A stretch of 22,554 nt of DNA from Lachnospiraceae bacterium UBA4260. GTDB lineage: Bacteria; Bacillota; Clostridia; Lachnospirales; Lachnospiraceae. The translations under genes were made by a program, and so were the position numbers. This document shows, in pieces, positions 7,890-14,565 of this stretch. Position 1 is the first letter of the stretch; every line of letters starts with the position of its first letter. The notes under the pieces were generated by a model. It was not told where the DNA came from. It saw only the letters and a program-made list of their open reading frames with translations, and did no database searches. The stretch covers positions 84,371-106,924 of the forward strand of contig DGWK01000030.1 of assembly GCA_002395235.1 (NCBI GenBank). The letters are read 5' to 3'.

Positions 7890-7964
7890 TTATTCTAATT
7901 CCATCTCAGCATACCCTGTTTCCATCCCGGTATGCTCCGCCTCTACCTCGGCATGCTCCATCTA
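7890..7964 (-). other. In-frame 23-codon extension after the TAG stop of the HIRAN gene
   Basis: Beyond the TAG at 7962-7964 the same frame stays open for 23 codons (MEHAEVEAEHTGMETGYAE then MELE) and ends in two TAA codons at 7887-7892. The composition continues that of the annotated C-terminus (VEIETERGEM), and the DNA has imperfect ~24-bp periodicity around GCATGCTCC/GTATGCTCC. It may be a repeat-bearing tail cut off by a recent stop, or read-through. Confidence 0.45.
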
Positions 7965-8276
7965 CATCTCGCCGCGTTCCGTCTCAATCTCAACATACCC
8001 CAACACTCCCTTAGGCAAAACATACATAACCTTGCCCTCGACAGCATCTCCGATCTTATCATACAGACGGCCGGCGCTATAGCTCTCGCCCAGCACAGTG
8101 CGCGGACTGTTCGCAACATAGCCGATCTGGCCGAGCCCCTCCATTTCTACTTTGATAGCCTCTTTATCGAATTCGTTGTCCGGCTCCTTGACAAGCCTGA
8201 CGACCATTCCCGGCTCGATGAACTCCTGCCCATAGCGATAACATGTTCCGGTGATAGTGAAGAAAATCTTGTTCAT
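7962..8276 (-). CDS. HIRAN-domain protein
   Basis: A 104-residue protein that is essentially a single HIRAN-like domain: TITGTCYRYGQEFIEPGMVVRLVKEPDNEFDKEAIKV, then GQIGYVANS. In eukaryotes and phages this fold binds DNA ends or stalled forks; stand-alone bacterial versions are poorly understood. Start chosen at 8276 because GGAGG lies seven bases upstream, against an in-frame ATG at 8303. It is transcribed in the same direction as the TIR gene, whose stop lies 205 bp upstream. The shared direction hints at, but does not prove, a functional link. The C-terminus runs into a repetitive tail (see the extension at 7890). Confidence 0.8.
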   Translation of the reverse strand: MNKIFFTITGTCYRYGQEFIEPGMVVRLVKEPDNEFDKEAIKVEMEGLGQIGYVANSPRTVLGESYSAGRLYDKIGDAVEGKVMYVLPKGVLGYVEIETERGEM

Positions 8277-8481
8277 ATGAGTACCTCCGTTTTTATTTGA
8301 CAAGCTTTTAAGTTCTTTGGGTTGTACTCATTATCTCAAGACGGTTGTACATTTGTTTGGTCAGAATAAACGTTCGAGGCGACACTCCCATAATATAGTA
8401 ATCCTGCCTCCCTTCACTACAAAATGTAAGCCGCCATTCACCCTCCACCGGGATCCTTTTTATTAAACAGAGTGCTTAGTT

Positions 8482-10050
8482 CTATTCAACAATACCCATA
8501 ATTCTGTAAAAATGAAGTCTAAGCGCAAATCTCTCTAATACGGTGGTAGCTAAGCCCCCTGATGTTCCATTCAGTTTGCGCTCAGTATAGTCAATAAGGT
8601 CATTCCCAGAATCTTTATATACCTCGTAAACGTGAGGATCATTGCTAAAGAATTTTGTTCCGGACTTGGTGGGCGTGCTTGTCAATACAACATACGTATC
8701 ATCGGATATATTTTCACTTACCTTTACGATATCCAGTAATTGCTCTTTGCCGAAAGGAGTACTATCGTTATCCTTATTAGTTTTTATATCAACCGTCTCA
8801 CAATAGTCTGTTCCTATTGTTACTCTGCTTGTTTTTGAAAACAGTAAGCCCTTCTTTGTATAGTTTCCTGTAATTAAGAACCTGCCAAGAAAATCATTAT
8901 TATCCAAAAGAAAACCAATATCTACTCCGAATAATTGATTAATATACATTTTATACTCTAATATTCCATCAGAGCCAATTCTGCGCTTTGCATTAGAAGG
9001 AAAGAGATCCATAAGGCGTATTAAACAAACATAATTAAACAATGCAGCTACATAATCAGGGCTCTTGGTACTTATTTTGACAGCATTGTTTCCCACCACT
9101 TGAAATATGCCTATTTCAGGCAAAAGTGAATCGGTGGGTTTTGTAGCTATAATCCATTTTACGGTCTCTGTTTTGAAAATATCCATAACGTCCCATGTCA
9201 CAGAATTATCTGCAAAATGGATGGATGTTGATGCGCGATATGGCGATCCATCACTTTTAAACATAAAACGTAATGATTTAATCTCATTATAAAAATCGTC
9301 CAATTCACGCAGTTGATTATTCGGTAATTGGGCGATCCAAGTCGCAAGAGGAAGCAAGAGTGCTTTTTTCTTTGCTTCCTCTTCCTCCATAGTAGCTAAT
9401 ATCCTCTTTAAGGAATCATTGAGTTCTATACCCATTTCCTCTAAGCTTTTAAAATAAATCATGATATCATGATTATTTATTTTGAATGAGTAAAGTGATA
9501 TAAAGTCATTGATATCTAATCCTGCTTTTTTCAAGTAAGACATAACTGTCAATACAGTCTCTGTCAGACGTTCCGATACAGTGACCGGAAACGGATTCGA
9601 TGAACTGGCAAATACACTGGGCTTACTATCCAGAAAATCTGTAATAAGCTTATCATATGCCGCATCGAAATACTCCTGTTCTCTGGCATTAAGTGCTTGA
9701 CAATAACGAAGTGAAGCAATGGATGCCGGCAGGTTCTTTGGATAATCATCAAAGCCGCGCATCATAATAGGGATAATTTTTTTATTCTTTTGTATTGCAC
9801 GCTCTATTTCTAAAAGAACCCAGTCATTTGGATCCTCTATGCATCGATCAAGTGCGTTCTTTGGAAGAAGCAGAATAAAGTCAGTACAATTATCAATATG
9901 CTCAAACAATTGCTTGTTGAATGCCCCTGAGCGAAGAGTTTCCACGTCAAAAAAGACACTGTATCCGGAAGCTGTCAGACGGTCATAGAGTATTTTCCCA
10001 AGAAATTCACTTCCGTTTCTACGATAACTTATAAAAATCTGATAAGCCAT
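8482..10050 (-). CDS. TIR-domain protein with SARM1-like NADase signature
   Basis: A 522-residue protein. Residues 1-140 form a TIR domain strikingly like that of animal SARM1: IFISYRRNGS at the start, SGYSVFFDVETLRSGAF (29-45), then FILLLPKNALDRCIEDPNDW (58-77) and E81, which aligns with the catalytic glutamate of SARM1 (E642, in DWVHKE). This predicts NAD+ cleavage. Residues ~155-230 look helical (ETVLTVMSYLKKAGLDINDF, MEEEEAKKKA). Residues ~245-522 are mixed alpha/beta and I do not recognise them; they may sense a trigger. No membrane segment. AT-rich against both flanks, suggesting transfer. AGGGGGA is five bases before the ATG and a possible -10 (TAATAT, 10075-10080) lies just upstream. 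Defence role is inference from bacterial TIR NADases such as Thoeris. Confidence 0.85.
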   Translation of the reverse strand: MAYQIFISYRRNGSEFLGKILYDRLTASGYSVFFDVETLRSGAFNKQLFEHIDNCTDFILLLPKNALDRCIEDPNDWVLLEIERAIQKNKKIIPIMMRGFDDYPKNLPASIASLRYCQALNAREQEYFDAAYDKLITDFLDSKPSVFASSSNPFPVTVSERLTETVLTVMSYLKKAGLDINDFISLYSFKINNHDIMIYFKSLEEMGIELNDSLKRILATMEEEEAKKKALLLPLATWIAQLPNNQLRELDDFYNEIKSLRFMFKSDGSPYRASTSIHFADNSVTWDVMDIFKTETVKWIIATKPTDSLLPEIGIFQVVGNNAVKISTKSPDYVAALFNYVCLIRLMDLFPSNAKRRIGSDGILEYKMYINQLFGVDIGFLLDNNDFLGRFLITGNYTKKGLLFSKTSRVTIGTDYCETVDIKTNKDNDSTPFGKEQLLDIVKVSENISDDTYVVLTSTPTKSGTKFFSNDPHVYEVYKDSGNDLIDYTERKLNGTSGGLATTVLERFALRLHFYRIMGIVE

Positions 10051-10113
10051 TGAATCCCCCTGTTATGTCTTTTCATATTATCGATTTTTGATTGTCCTCA
10101 ATTGACAAACACA

Positions 10114-10608
10114 TTACTCCGCATAATGAATCCGGCTCTCATCAAACCTGTCCTGCTGCTTCCTCTCTTCCGCGGGATATCCGTACGGGAAAATAGCAAA
10201 CGCCCTGAGCGAATCCGGCATATCAAGGATCTTCTCGACAGCCTGCATCCTCTCTTCCAGCGGAGCGATCCCGAGCCACACTCCCCCAAGGCCCTGCGCG
10301 TCCGTCTCCAGCCACAGATTTTCCATAGCGATCGAAAGATCGATCTCCGCATACTGAGGCATCGCGCAGTTCTTTCGGTACGCCGCGACAATTGCAATGG
10401 GTGCATATTTTGTCATTCCGGCATAAGGACTGACCTCCGAAAGCGCAGCCAGCTTCTCTTTGTTCGTCACCACGTAGAATTCCCACGGCTGCTGATTGCC
10501 CGCAGAAGGAGCCTGCATCGCCACCCGCAGCAAAGCCTCTGTCTTTTCCTTTTCCACCGTCCTGTCCTGATACTTCCTGATGCTGACTCTCGTGAATATA
10601 TTATTCAT
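10114..10608 (-). CDS. Nitroreductase-family flavoprotein
   Basis: A 164-residue nitroreductase-like oxidoreductase, expected to bind FMN and use NAD(P)H. Seen: the N-terminal RVSIRKYQDRTVEKEK, the FMN-contact motif MQAPSAGNQQPWEFYVV, and the central TDAQGLGGVWLGIAP followed by AFAIFPYGYPAE, all family hallmarks. Start taken at 10608 because AGGAGAG lies seven bases upstream; the open frame continues 195 bp further only because the duplicated palindromic segment upstream is stop-free. Short but complete for the compact clostridial form. The upstream 10660-10799 block is a likely control region. It is downstream of the M20 gene on the same strand. Confidence 0.88.
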   Translation of the reverse strand: MNNIFTRVSIRKYQDRTVEKEKTEALLRVAMQAPSAGNQQPWEFYVVTNKEKLAALSEVSPYAGMTKYAPIAIVAAYRKNCAMPQYAEIDLSIAMENLWLETDAQGLGGVWLGIAPLEERMQAVEKILDMPDSLRAFAIFPYGYPAEERKQQDRFDESRIHYAE

Positions 10609-10674
10609 TGCCCGCTCTCCTTTCATGAAACCCGGCACTTGTACACTCTTTTCCAACTGCACGCGCCTGCCAAA

Positions 10675-10799
10675 ATAGTATATGTATTTCTTTTTTTGGC
10701 CCCGTGGTTGTTTCGAAATGTTTCGAAACAAACGCCCGCTTAAAAAAACATATGTATATCTTATTTTACCCCCGCATTTGTTTCGAAACATTTCGAAAC
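10675..10799. promoter_or_regulatory. Duplicated TTTCGAA palindrome block (possible operator pair)
   Basis: Two 20-bp sites, GTTTCGAAATGTTTCGAAAC (10710-10729) and GTTTCGAAACATTTCGAAAC (10780-10799), are reverse complements of each other; each holds two TTTCGAA cores 10 bp apart. Both are preceded by a similar TATGTAT-rich segment and a GC-rich spacer, so the block is a diverged ~70-bp direct duplication. It lies 100-190 bp upstream of the nitroreductase start and directly abuts the M20 stop. Confidence 0.6.
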
Positions 10800-12017
10800 T
10801 CATGCAAGTGCCGTAAATAAGTCCACCGCCTTCTCCAAAATCCTGTCGTTAAAGTCATATTCGACCGTATGCAGCGGCGGATAATCCTCCCCGTTGCCGA
10901 TGTATACGATTGCCCCCGGGCACTCTTTCAGATACCAGCCAAAATCCTCAGAGGCCCTCCACATATCCTCCATAGGAATCACGTTCATGCCCAGATCAGA
11001 CGCGGCACTGATGGCCTCCGCAAGGCACCGCGCATCATTCCTGGTCTCCGGGAAATAATCGTGGATGGAGCACTCGGTCCGGAGGCCGACCTTCTTCGCC
11101 TCCTCTTCCGCAAAGCCGACGATCTGCCGTTCCAGATACTTCATTCGGTCTTCTTTTTCGGCGCGCAGAGTCATGCTCAACTCCCCCTCGCCGGGCGAGA
11201 TCCCAAAATCCCCCGTGCCCACACTGACACCGGTGATTGTGCAGAGCAGCATTCCGTCGGACCGGTTATCAGGCAGATCAGCGGACCGGTCATCCGGCCG
11301 ATCGCCAGACCGGTCTTCAAACTGATCACCGGGCAGTTCTTCAGGCCCAGCACCGGGCCGGCCTGATGACAGTTCATCCACCAATTCCTCAGCCCTTAAT
11401 ATAACCCGCGCAATCACGCCGGAAGGATTTATTCCCTCCTCCGGAGCGCTGGCATGGGACGCCTTCCCTGTAAAGCAGATCCGAAGCCCTTCCGATGCCG
11501 GCTGCGTGAGCTCGGGGCGATAAACGACACTCCCCTCCGGGTAGCCGCCCAAGTTGTGAAAGGCGAATATCTGCGTGATGCCCTCTTCCCGGATGAGTTC
11601 CCGGCATAATAGCGCCCCGCTTCCGGTCTCCTCCCCCGGCTGGAATATTAGGTAGATATTCGATTCGGTCTCTTTTTTGTCCAGTTCCAGGGCAAGTCCG
11701 CACAGCGCAGCACAGTGACCGTCGTGCCCGCATTTGTGGGAAACTCCGGCATTCCTCGAGTGATAATGCAACGCGCTATCTTCCGCAATCGGCAGGGCGT
11801 CCATATCCGCCCGGTACGCAATCTTTTTGCCACCAGGGTTTCTCCCCTCTTTCAGTGCATAGAACCAGTTTCCCCGGTCAATGATCCGAAAGTGCGTGTT
11901 ATCACGCAAAAACATTTTGATCCGCTCAGCCGTTTCCTGCTCCTGCATGGATAATTCCGGATACATGTGCAGTCCGTGGCGCAGATCTGTGATCTTCAGA
12001 AGATTTTCTTTTTTCAT
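10800..12017 (-). CDS. M20-family amidohydrolase / peptidase
   Basis: A 405-residue metallo-amidohydrolase, probably an N-acyl-amino acid or hippurate-type hydrolase. Seen: RADMDALP (69-76), the metal-binding HKCGHDGH (94-101, C96 and H98), QPGEE (126-130) and AFHNLG with H154, and the dimerisation-domain motif GKASHASAPEEG (184-195). Start taken at 12017 with AGGAG eight bases upstream, against an in-frame ATG at 12050. A 39-residue insertion (217-255) in the dimerisation region contains three 8-residue repeats (DQFEDRSG, DRPDDRSA, DLPDNRSD), which normal family members lack. Near-terminal TVEYDFND and HT motifs complete the fold. A palindrome lies 25 bp upstream of the start. Confidence 0.9.
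   Translation of the reverse strand: MKKENLLKITDLRHGLHMYPELSMQEQETAERIKMFLRDNTHFRIIDRGNWFYALKEGRNPGGKKIAYRADMDALPIAEDSALHYHSRNAGVSHKCGHDGHCAALCGLALELDKKETESNIYLIFQPGEETGSGALLCRELIREEGITQIFAFHNLGGYPEGSVVYRPELTQPASEGLRICFTGKASHASAPEEGINPSGVIARVILRAEELVDELSSGRPGAGPEELPGDQFEDRSGDRPDDRSADLPDNRSDGMLLCTITGVSVGTGDFGISPGEGELSMTLRAEKEDRMKYLERQIVGFAEEEAKKVGLRTECSIHDYFPETRNDARCLAEAISAASDLGMNVIPMEDMWRASEDFGWYLKECPGAIVYIGNGEDYPPLHTVEYDFNDRILEKAVDLFTALA
11256..11327 (-). repeat. 24-bp coding tandem repeat (3 copies)
   Basis: Three contiguous 24-bp units (11304-11327, 11280-11303, 11256-11279), each starting GATC on the minus strand and sharing GACCGGTC or AACCGGTC. They keep frame and encode DQFEDRSG, DRPDDRSA and DLPDNRSD in the M20 enzyme. 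Confidence 0.85.
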
Positions 12018-12041
12018 GTGCAGCGCTCCTTGATCTGAGAG

Positions 12042-12104
12042 GTGTGTCACGGGGACGTATCAGCTGGCACAAAATGTGTCAGCTGATACGTCCCCGTGAC
12101 ACAC
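12042..12104. repeat. REP-like palindrome, complete
   Basis: GTGTGTCACGGGGACGTATC followed by AGCTGGCACA, AAAT and the inverse arm ending GTGACACAC at 12104. Stem of about 29 bp with one mismatch. It ends one base before the stop codon of the downstream-listed 247-residue gene. Confidence 0.88.
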
Positions 12105-12848
12105 TCACTTCCACACTTCGTCCGGACTCCATTCGCTCGTAATTGTGTCATCCTTCAGTCTCCTGAAATAGTCAGTACATTTCCTGATATTCTTCCAATT
12201 CATATATACCGGTTCTGCACTGCTTTCTGAGAACCTGACTGAAAATCCGCTCACAATTTTGTCTAAAAGCGGCGTCGAAAGAATCTGTCCGGCTCTGCCC
12301 AAGACCCCATATTGTTCTTCGATACACCGGTTGAGCAGATTATAGTCTTCATAATAAATCTTGGCGGTCCTGCTGTTTCTCCATTTCTCTGCATCCCAGG
12401 TGTCTACTGCCCCGCCTTCTCTTGCATAGTCATTCCTCTGCCGTTCGTAATCAATGCAATACGATTCATAGTAAAAGGCCTTATCTCCCATCAGGTGGCA
12501 TAACACACCCTGCCAGACTGCCTTCTGCAGATCAACGTACCCTGCGTCCATGAAGTCTTTCAGATTGGGACTCGTTGTATCCTGCTGAGAAGGATTTTGT
12601 CTGCTCGGGTTAAAATGATGATTCTTCTGAAATGCCAGGTATTCGTCATAAGTCAATATATCGTCCCCCGAGCACCCCTCAAAAAAACTGCCAAACTCAT
12701 CCGCATCCCTGATAAAGCCGCTCTTTGCGATGTCCGGAAGAAGAAGTCCGAGCATGTATGCTATTTTGTATGAGGTATTATAGGCTGCGTGATCAGGATC
12801 CGTTTTTTCCGGATTGCCCATCGCCAAATGCAATAATACTCCTGCCAT
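12105..12848 (-). CDS. Hypothetical protein, possible metal-dependent phospholipase C-like fold
   Basis: A 247-residue soluble protein. The start MAGVLLHLAMGN, followed by YMLGLLLPDIAKSGF (31-45) and VLCHLMGDKAFYYESY (115-130), resembles the spacing of His/Asp ligands in bacterial zinc-dependent phospholipase C-like hypothetical proteins: H7, D39, H118 and D122 are candidates. This is a weak match and no activity is claimed. No signal peptide, unlike secreted phospholipases. The ribosome site is weak (AGAGGAG nearby, AGAATACAAATG). The gene is bracketed by two almost identical palindromes (12042-12104 and 12866-12925), one touching its stop and one 17 bp before its start. Confidence 0.65.
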   Translation of the reverse strand: MAGVLLHLAMGNPEKTDPDHAAYNTSYKIAYMLGLLLPDIAKSGFIRDADEFGSFFEGCSGDDILTYDEYLAFQKNHHFNPSRQNPSQQDTTSPNLKDFMDAGYVDLQKAVWQGVLCHLMGDKAFYYESYCIDYERQRNDYAREGGAVDTWDAEKWRNSRTAKIYYEDYNLLNRCIEEQYGVLGRAGQILSTPLLDKIVSGFSVRFSESSAEPVYMNWKNIRKCTDYFRRLKDDTITSEWSPDEVWK

Positions 12849-12865
12849 TTGTATTCTCCTCTGTC

Positions 12866-12925
12866 TGTGTCACGGGGACGTATCAGCTGACACAAAATGT
12901 GTCAGCTGATACGTCCCCGTGACGC
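12866..12925. repeat. REP-like palindrome, complete
   Basis: TGTGTCACGGGGACGTATCA followed by GCTGACACA, AAA, and the inverse arm ending GTGACGCA. It is nearly identical to the 12042 copy, with one base changed near the outer end. It lies 9 bp after the HipA-like gene's stop codon and 17 bp before the 247-residue gene. Confidence 0.88.
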
Positions 12926-12934
12926 AACCCTCAT

Positions 12935-13792
12935 TTACACAAAGAGATAGCTGTACTTTCTTCTCTGCGCCATGAGCACCTCAAGCACCCTGTCCTTCAC
13001 ATCCTTTTGGTAGTACTTCTCCCGGTCCAGTATTTCCCGTATTTCTTTCTCGCCAAACGAGAATCGAATTCTCTGTTCATATAATTTCTCTGCGGCGTCC
13101 AACTGTTCATCAAAGTTGAATGAAATCGTCTTGCTCTGAACTTCCTTGATCATCTCATATGAATCGCCGCCTAACGGGTAATCCAGAGTTGTATCCGACA
13201 GTAAAGATGCACCGTTATCAAAAATCGGGCAATACCCATATTCACTGCCCTGCCGCTCGATCATTGCCACATTATGAAGATGCCTGTCCTCGTTTAGGAA
13301 CAACGCATCAACTGTCAGTATTTTGGCAAAATACTGACCCACATCTTTCTTCCCCGTCATACGCTCTGTCATTCCAACCAGAAATTGGAGTCGTTCCTTC
13401 ACATCGCGTATTCGGAAAACCATTTTGTACAAGCTCTCCCCGTATGCATTCTGAAACATTCTCTCCAGTGTCAGGAGTTGTTCTCCCTCTGTCAGGAAAT
13501 TCCTGCTGCTGCATCCCTTCAGAATCTGCCTCTTGTAGTGAATCTCCTCGGTTTGATAGATTACAAACTCACTGTCCGCCAGATTCGAATATCGCAGCAG
13601 CTGTGATACCACATACTCCGCAAGCCCTTCATAGCCCGCATAATCTGCCTTGTACCATCTGTCTTCGTGCAGCCATTTCAGTTGGTTTCCTTTCGAAGAT
13701 TTTCTGTTCTCTGTGCGTATTTCTTTTTCCGATAATTCAATCAATGCCTGCCCCCAATCATTGCCGCACCCGCATACCGACAATTTTATCAC
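12935..13792 (-). CDS. HipA-like serine/threonine kinase (CtkA/HipT-type)
   Basis: A 285-residue protein with the C-terminal catalytic signature of the HipA/CtkA kinase family: LNEDRHLHN with D169, R170, H171 and N174, and the metal-binding D192 in PIFDNGASL. K48 in RWYKADYAGYEG is the candidate ATP-binding lysine, preceded by the SSKGNQLKW segment where family members carry a regulatory Ser. It lacks the N-terminal subdomain of E. coli HipA, as do HipT and CtkA forms. Its start codon overlaps the stop of the upstream HTH gene by 4 bp (ATGA), so translation is coupled, as in toxin-antitoxin modules. HipA-type kinases typically phosphorylate aminoacyl-tRNA synthetases; the target here is unknown. 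Confidence 0.82.
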   Translation of the reverse strand: MIKLSVCGCGNDWGQALIELSEKEIRTENRKSSKGNQLKWLHEDRWYKADYAGYEGLAEYVVSQLLRYSNLADSEFVIYQTEEIHYKRQILKGCSSRNFLTEGEQLLTLERMFQNAYGESLYKMVFRIRDVKERLQFLVGMTERMTGKKDVGQYFAKILTVDALFLNEDRHLHNVAMIERQGSEYGYCPIFDNGASLLSDTTLDYPLGGDSYEMIKEVQSKTISFNFDEQLDAAEKLYEQRIRFSFGEKEIREILDREKYYQKDVKDRVLEVLMAQRRKYSYLFV

Positions 13793-14331
13793 TTCTCAAT
13801 CCGAATCCAGAATTCATCCTCGGCCATTATTCCTTGCGTCTTTTCGATAATAAGCAAAGGATCGTAAAACGGAATACCGAGCTCCTGCAGACGGATCTTC
13901 ATTTTGTCGCCGCTTCGCGGAAAGCAGCGACTTTCCAAAAACTCCAGATACTCGTTAAACGTCGGCGCCTCATTAATTCCGAAAGCACGATACTGGATGC
14001 GGTTCGTGTAATTACGGATCCGCACCACTCTTTTCATCTCATCCACATCGATTAATGTGCAGATTTCACTCCGATGCATATACCAGAGCCGCATCGGAAA
14101 AGACGCTTCAGGAACTGAATAGTATTCTGCCAGCCCAGGCTGTTCCCATAGGATCCTTACGATTGTAGTAATCGGCCCGGTAATCGGTTCTCCGATGCTC
14201 TCCCAGCGTTCCACTGTTTTGTGGGATACGCCGACAAAAGAAGCGAACTCTCTTTGTGTCAGCCCAAGCATTTTCCTGAGCCTTTTTATATCTTCACTGT
14301 GGATGGTCTTGCTTATAGCATACGTATGCAT
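13789..14331 (-). CDS. XRE-type HTH protein, putative antitoxin partner
   Basis: A 180-residue protein. The N-terminal third is an XRE/Cro-type helix-turn-helix (IKRLRKMLGLTQREFASFVG, then VSHKTVERWESIGE, residues ~15-48). The C-terminal ~100 residues (MRLWYMHRSEICTLIDVDEM onward) form a separate domain ending DPLLIIEKTQGIMAEDEFWI, which I recall as recurrent in clostridial HTH proteins placed before HipA-like genes; it may play the role of HipS, the missing N-subdomain of HipA. Overlap of 4 bp with the kinase gene. AAGGTGA lies seven bases before the ATG. A 50-bp palindrome and a REP-like palindrome sit upstream (14419-14552). Autoregulation is inference. Confidence 0.8.
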   Translation of the reverse strand: MHTYAISKTIHSEDIKRLRKMLGLTQREFASFVGVSHKTVERWESIGEPITGPITTIVRILWEQPGLAEYYSVPEASFPMRLWYMHRSEICTLIDVDEMKRVVRIRNYTNRIQYRAFGINEAPTFNEYLEFLESRCFPRSGDKMKIRLQELGIPFYDPLLIIEKTQGIMAEDEFWIRIEK

Positions 14332-14418
14332 GTATTACTTCACCTTTGCCTTCGATTTCAGCCTCAACTGCAAATATCTCTCGCCTCTGACAACTTTTCA
14401 ATGTCATAATCCAATAAT

Positions 14419-14468
14419 ACCCTAAAATATAGTAGTAAATCAATCAAAAAAATCCTATATTTTAGGGT
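14419..14468. repeat. 50-bp palindrome, copy 2
   Basis: The arm ACCCTAAAATATAG (14419-14432) pairs perfectly with 14455-14468 around a 22-nt loop. Total length and arm length equal those of copy 1 (3486-3535). The two central arm positions differ (GG to AA) and the opposite arm changes with them. It lies upstream of the HTH/kinase operon. Confidence 0.75.
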
Positions 14469-14476
14469 ATTCTCGA

Positions 14477-14552
14477 TGTGTGTCACGGGTGTGTGTCACG
14501 GGGACGTATCAACTGACACATTTTGTGTCAGTTGATACGTCCCCATGACACA
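14477..14552. repeat. REP-like palindrome with doubled head
   Basis: GTGTGTCACGGGT then GTGTGTCACGGGGACGTATC, AACTGACACA, TTT and the inverse arm to CCCCATGACACAG. The doubled head matches the copy at 3423. The terminal base changes AG to AA are compensated in the other arm (GTTGATACG). It lies 14 bp after the stop of the deformylase-like gene. Confidence 0.85.
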
Positions 14553-14565
14553 GACCCCGGCTCAC

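Noticed and set aside
10609..10803. N-terminal extension of the nitroreductase
   Set aside because: The extra frame encodes the duplicated palindromes (FEMFRN / LFRNIS strings) and the ribosome site is at the ATG of 10608.
11177..11733. Antisense and alternate-frame ORFs over the M20 repeat region
   Set aside because: They arise from the 24-bp repeat, which is open in several frames; only the M20 frame has family motifs.
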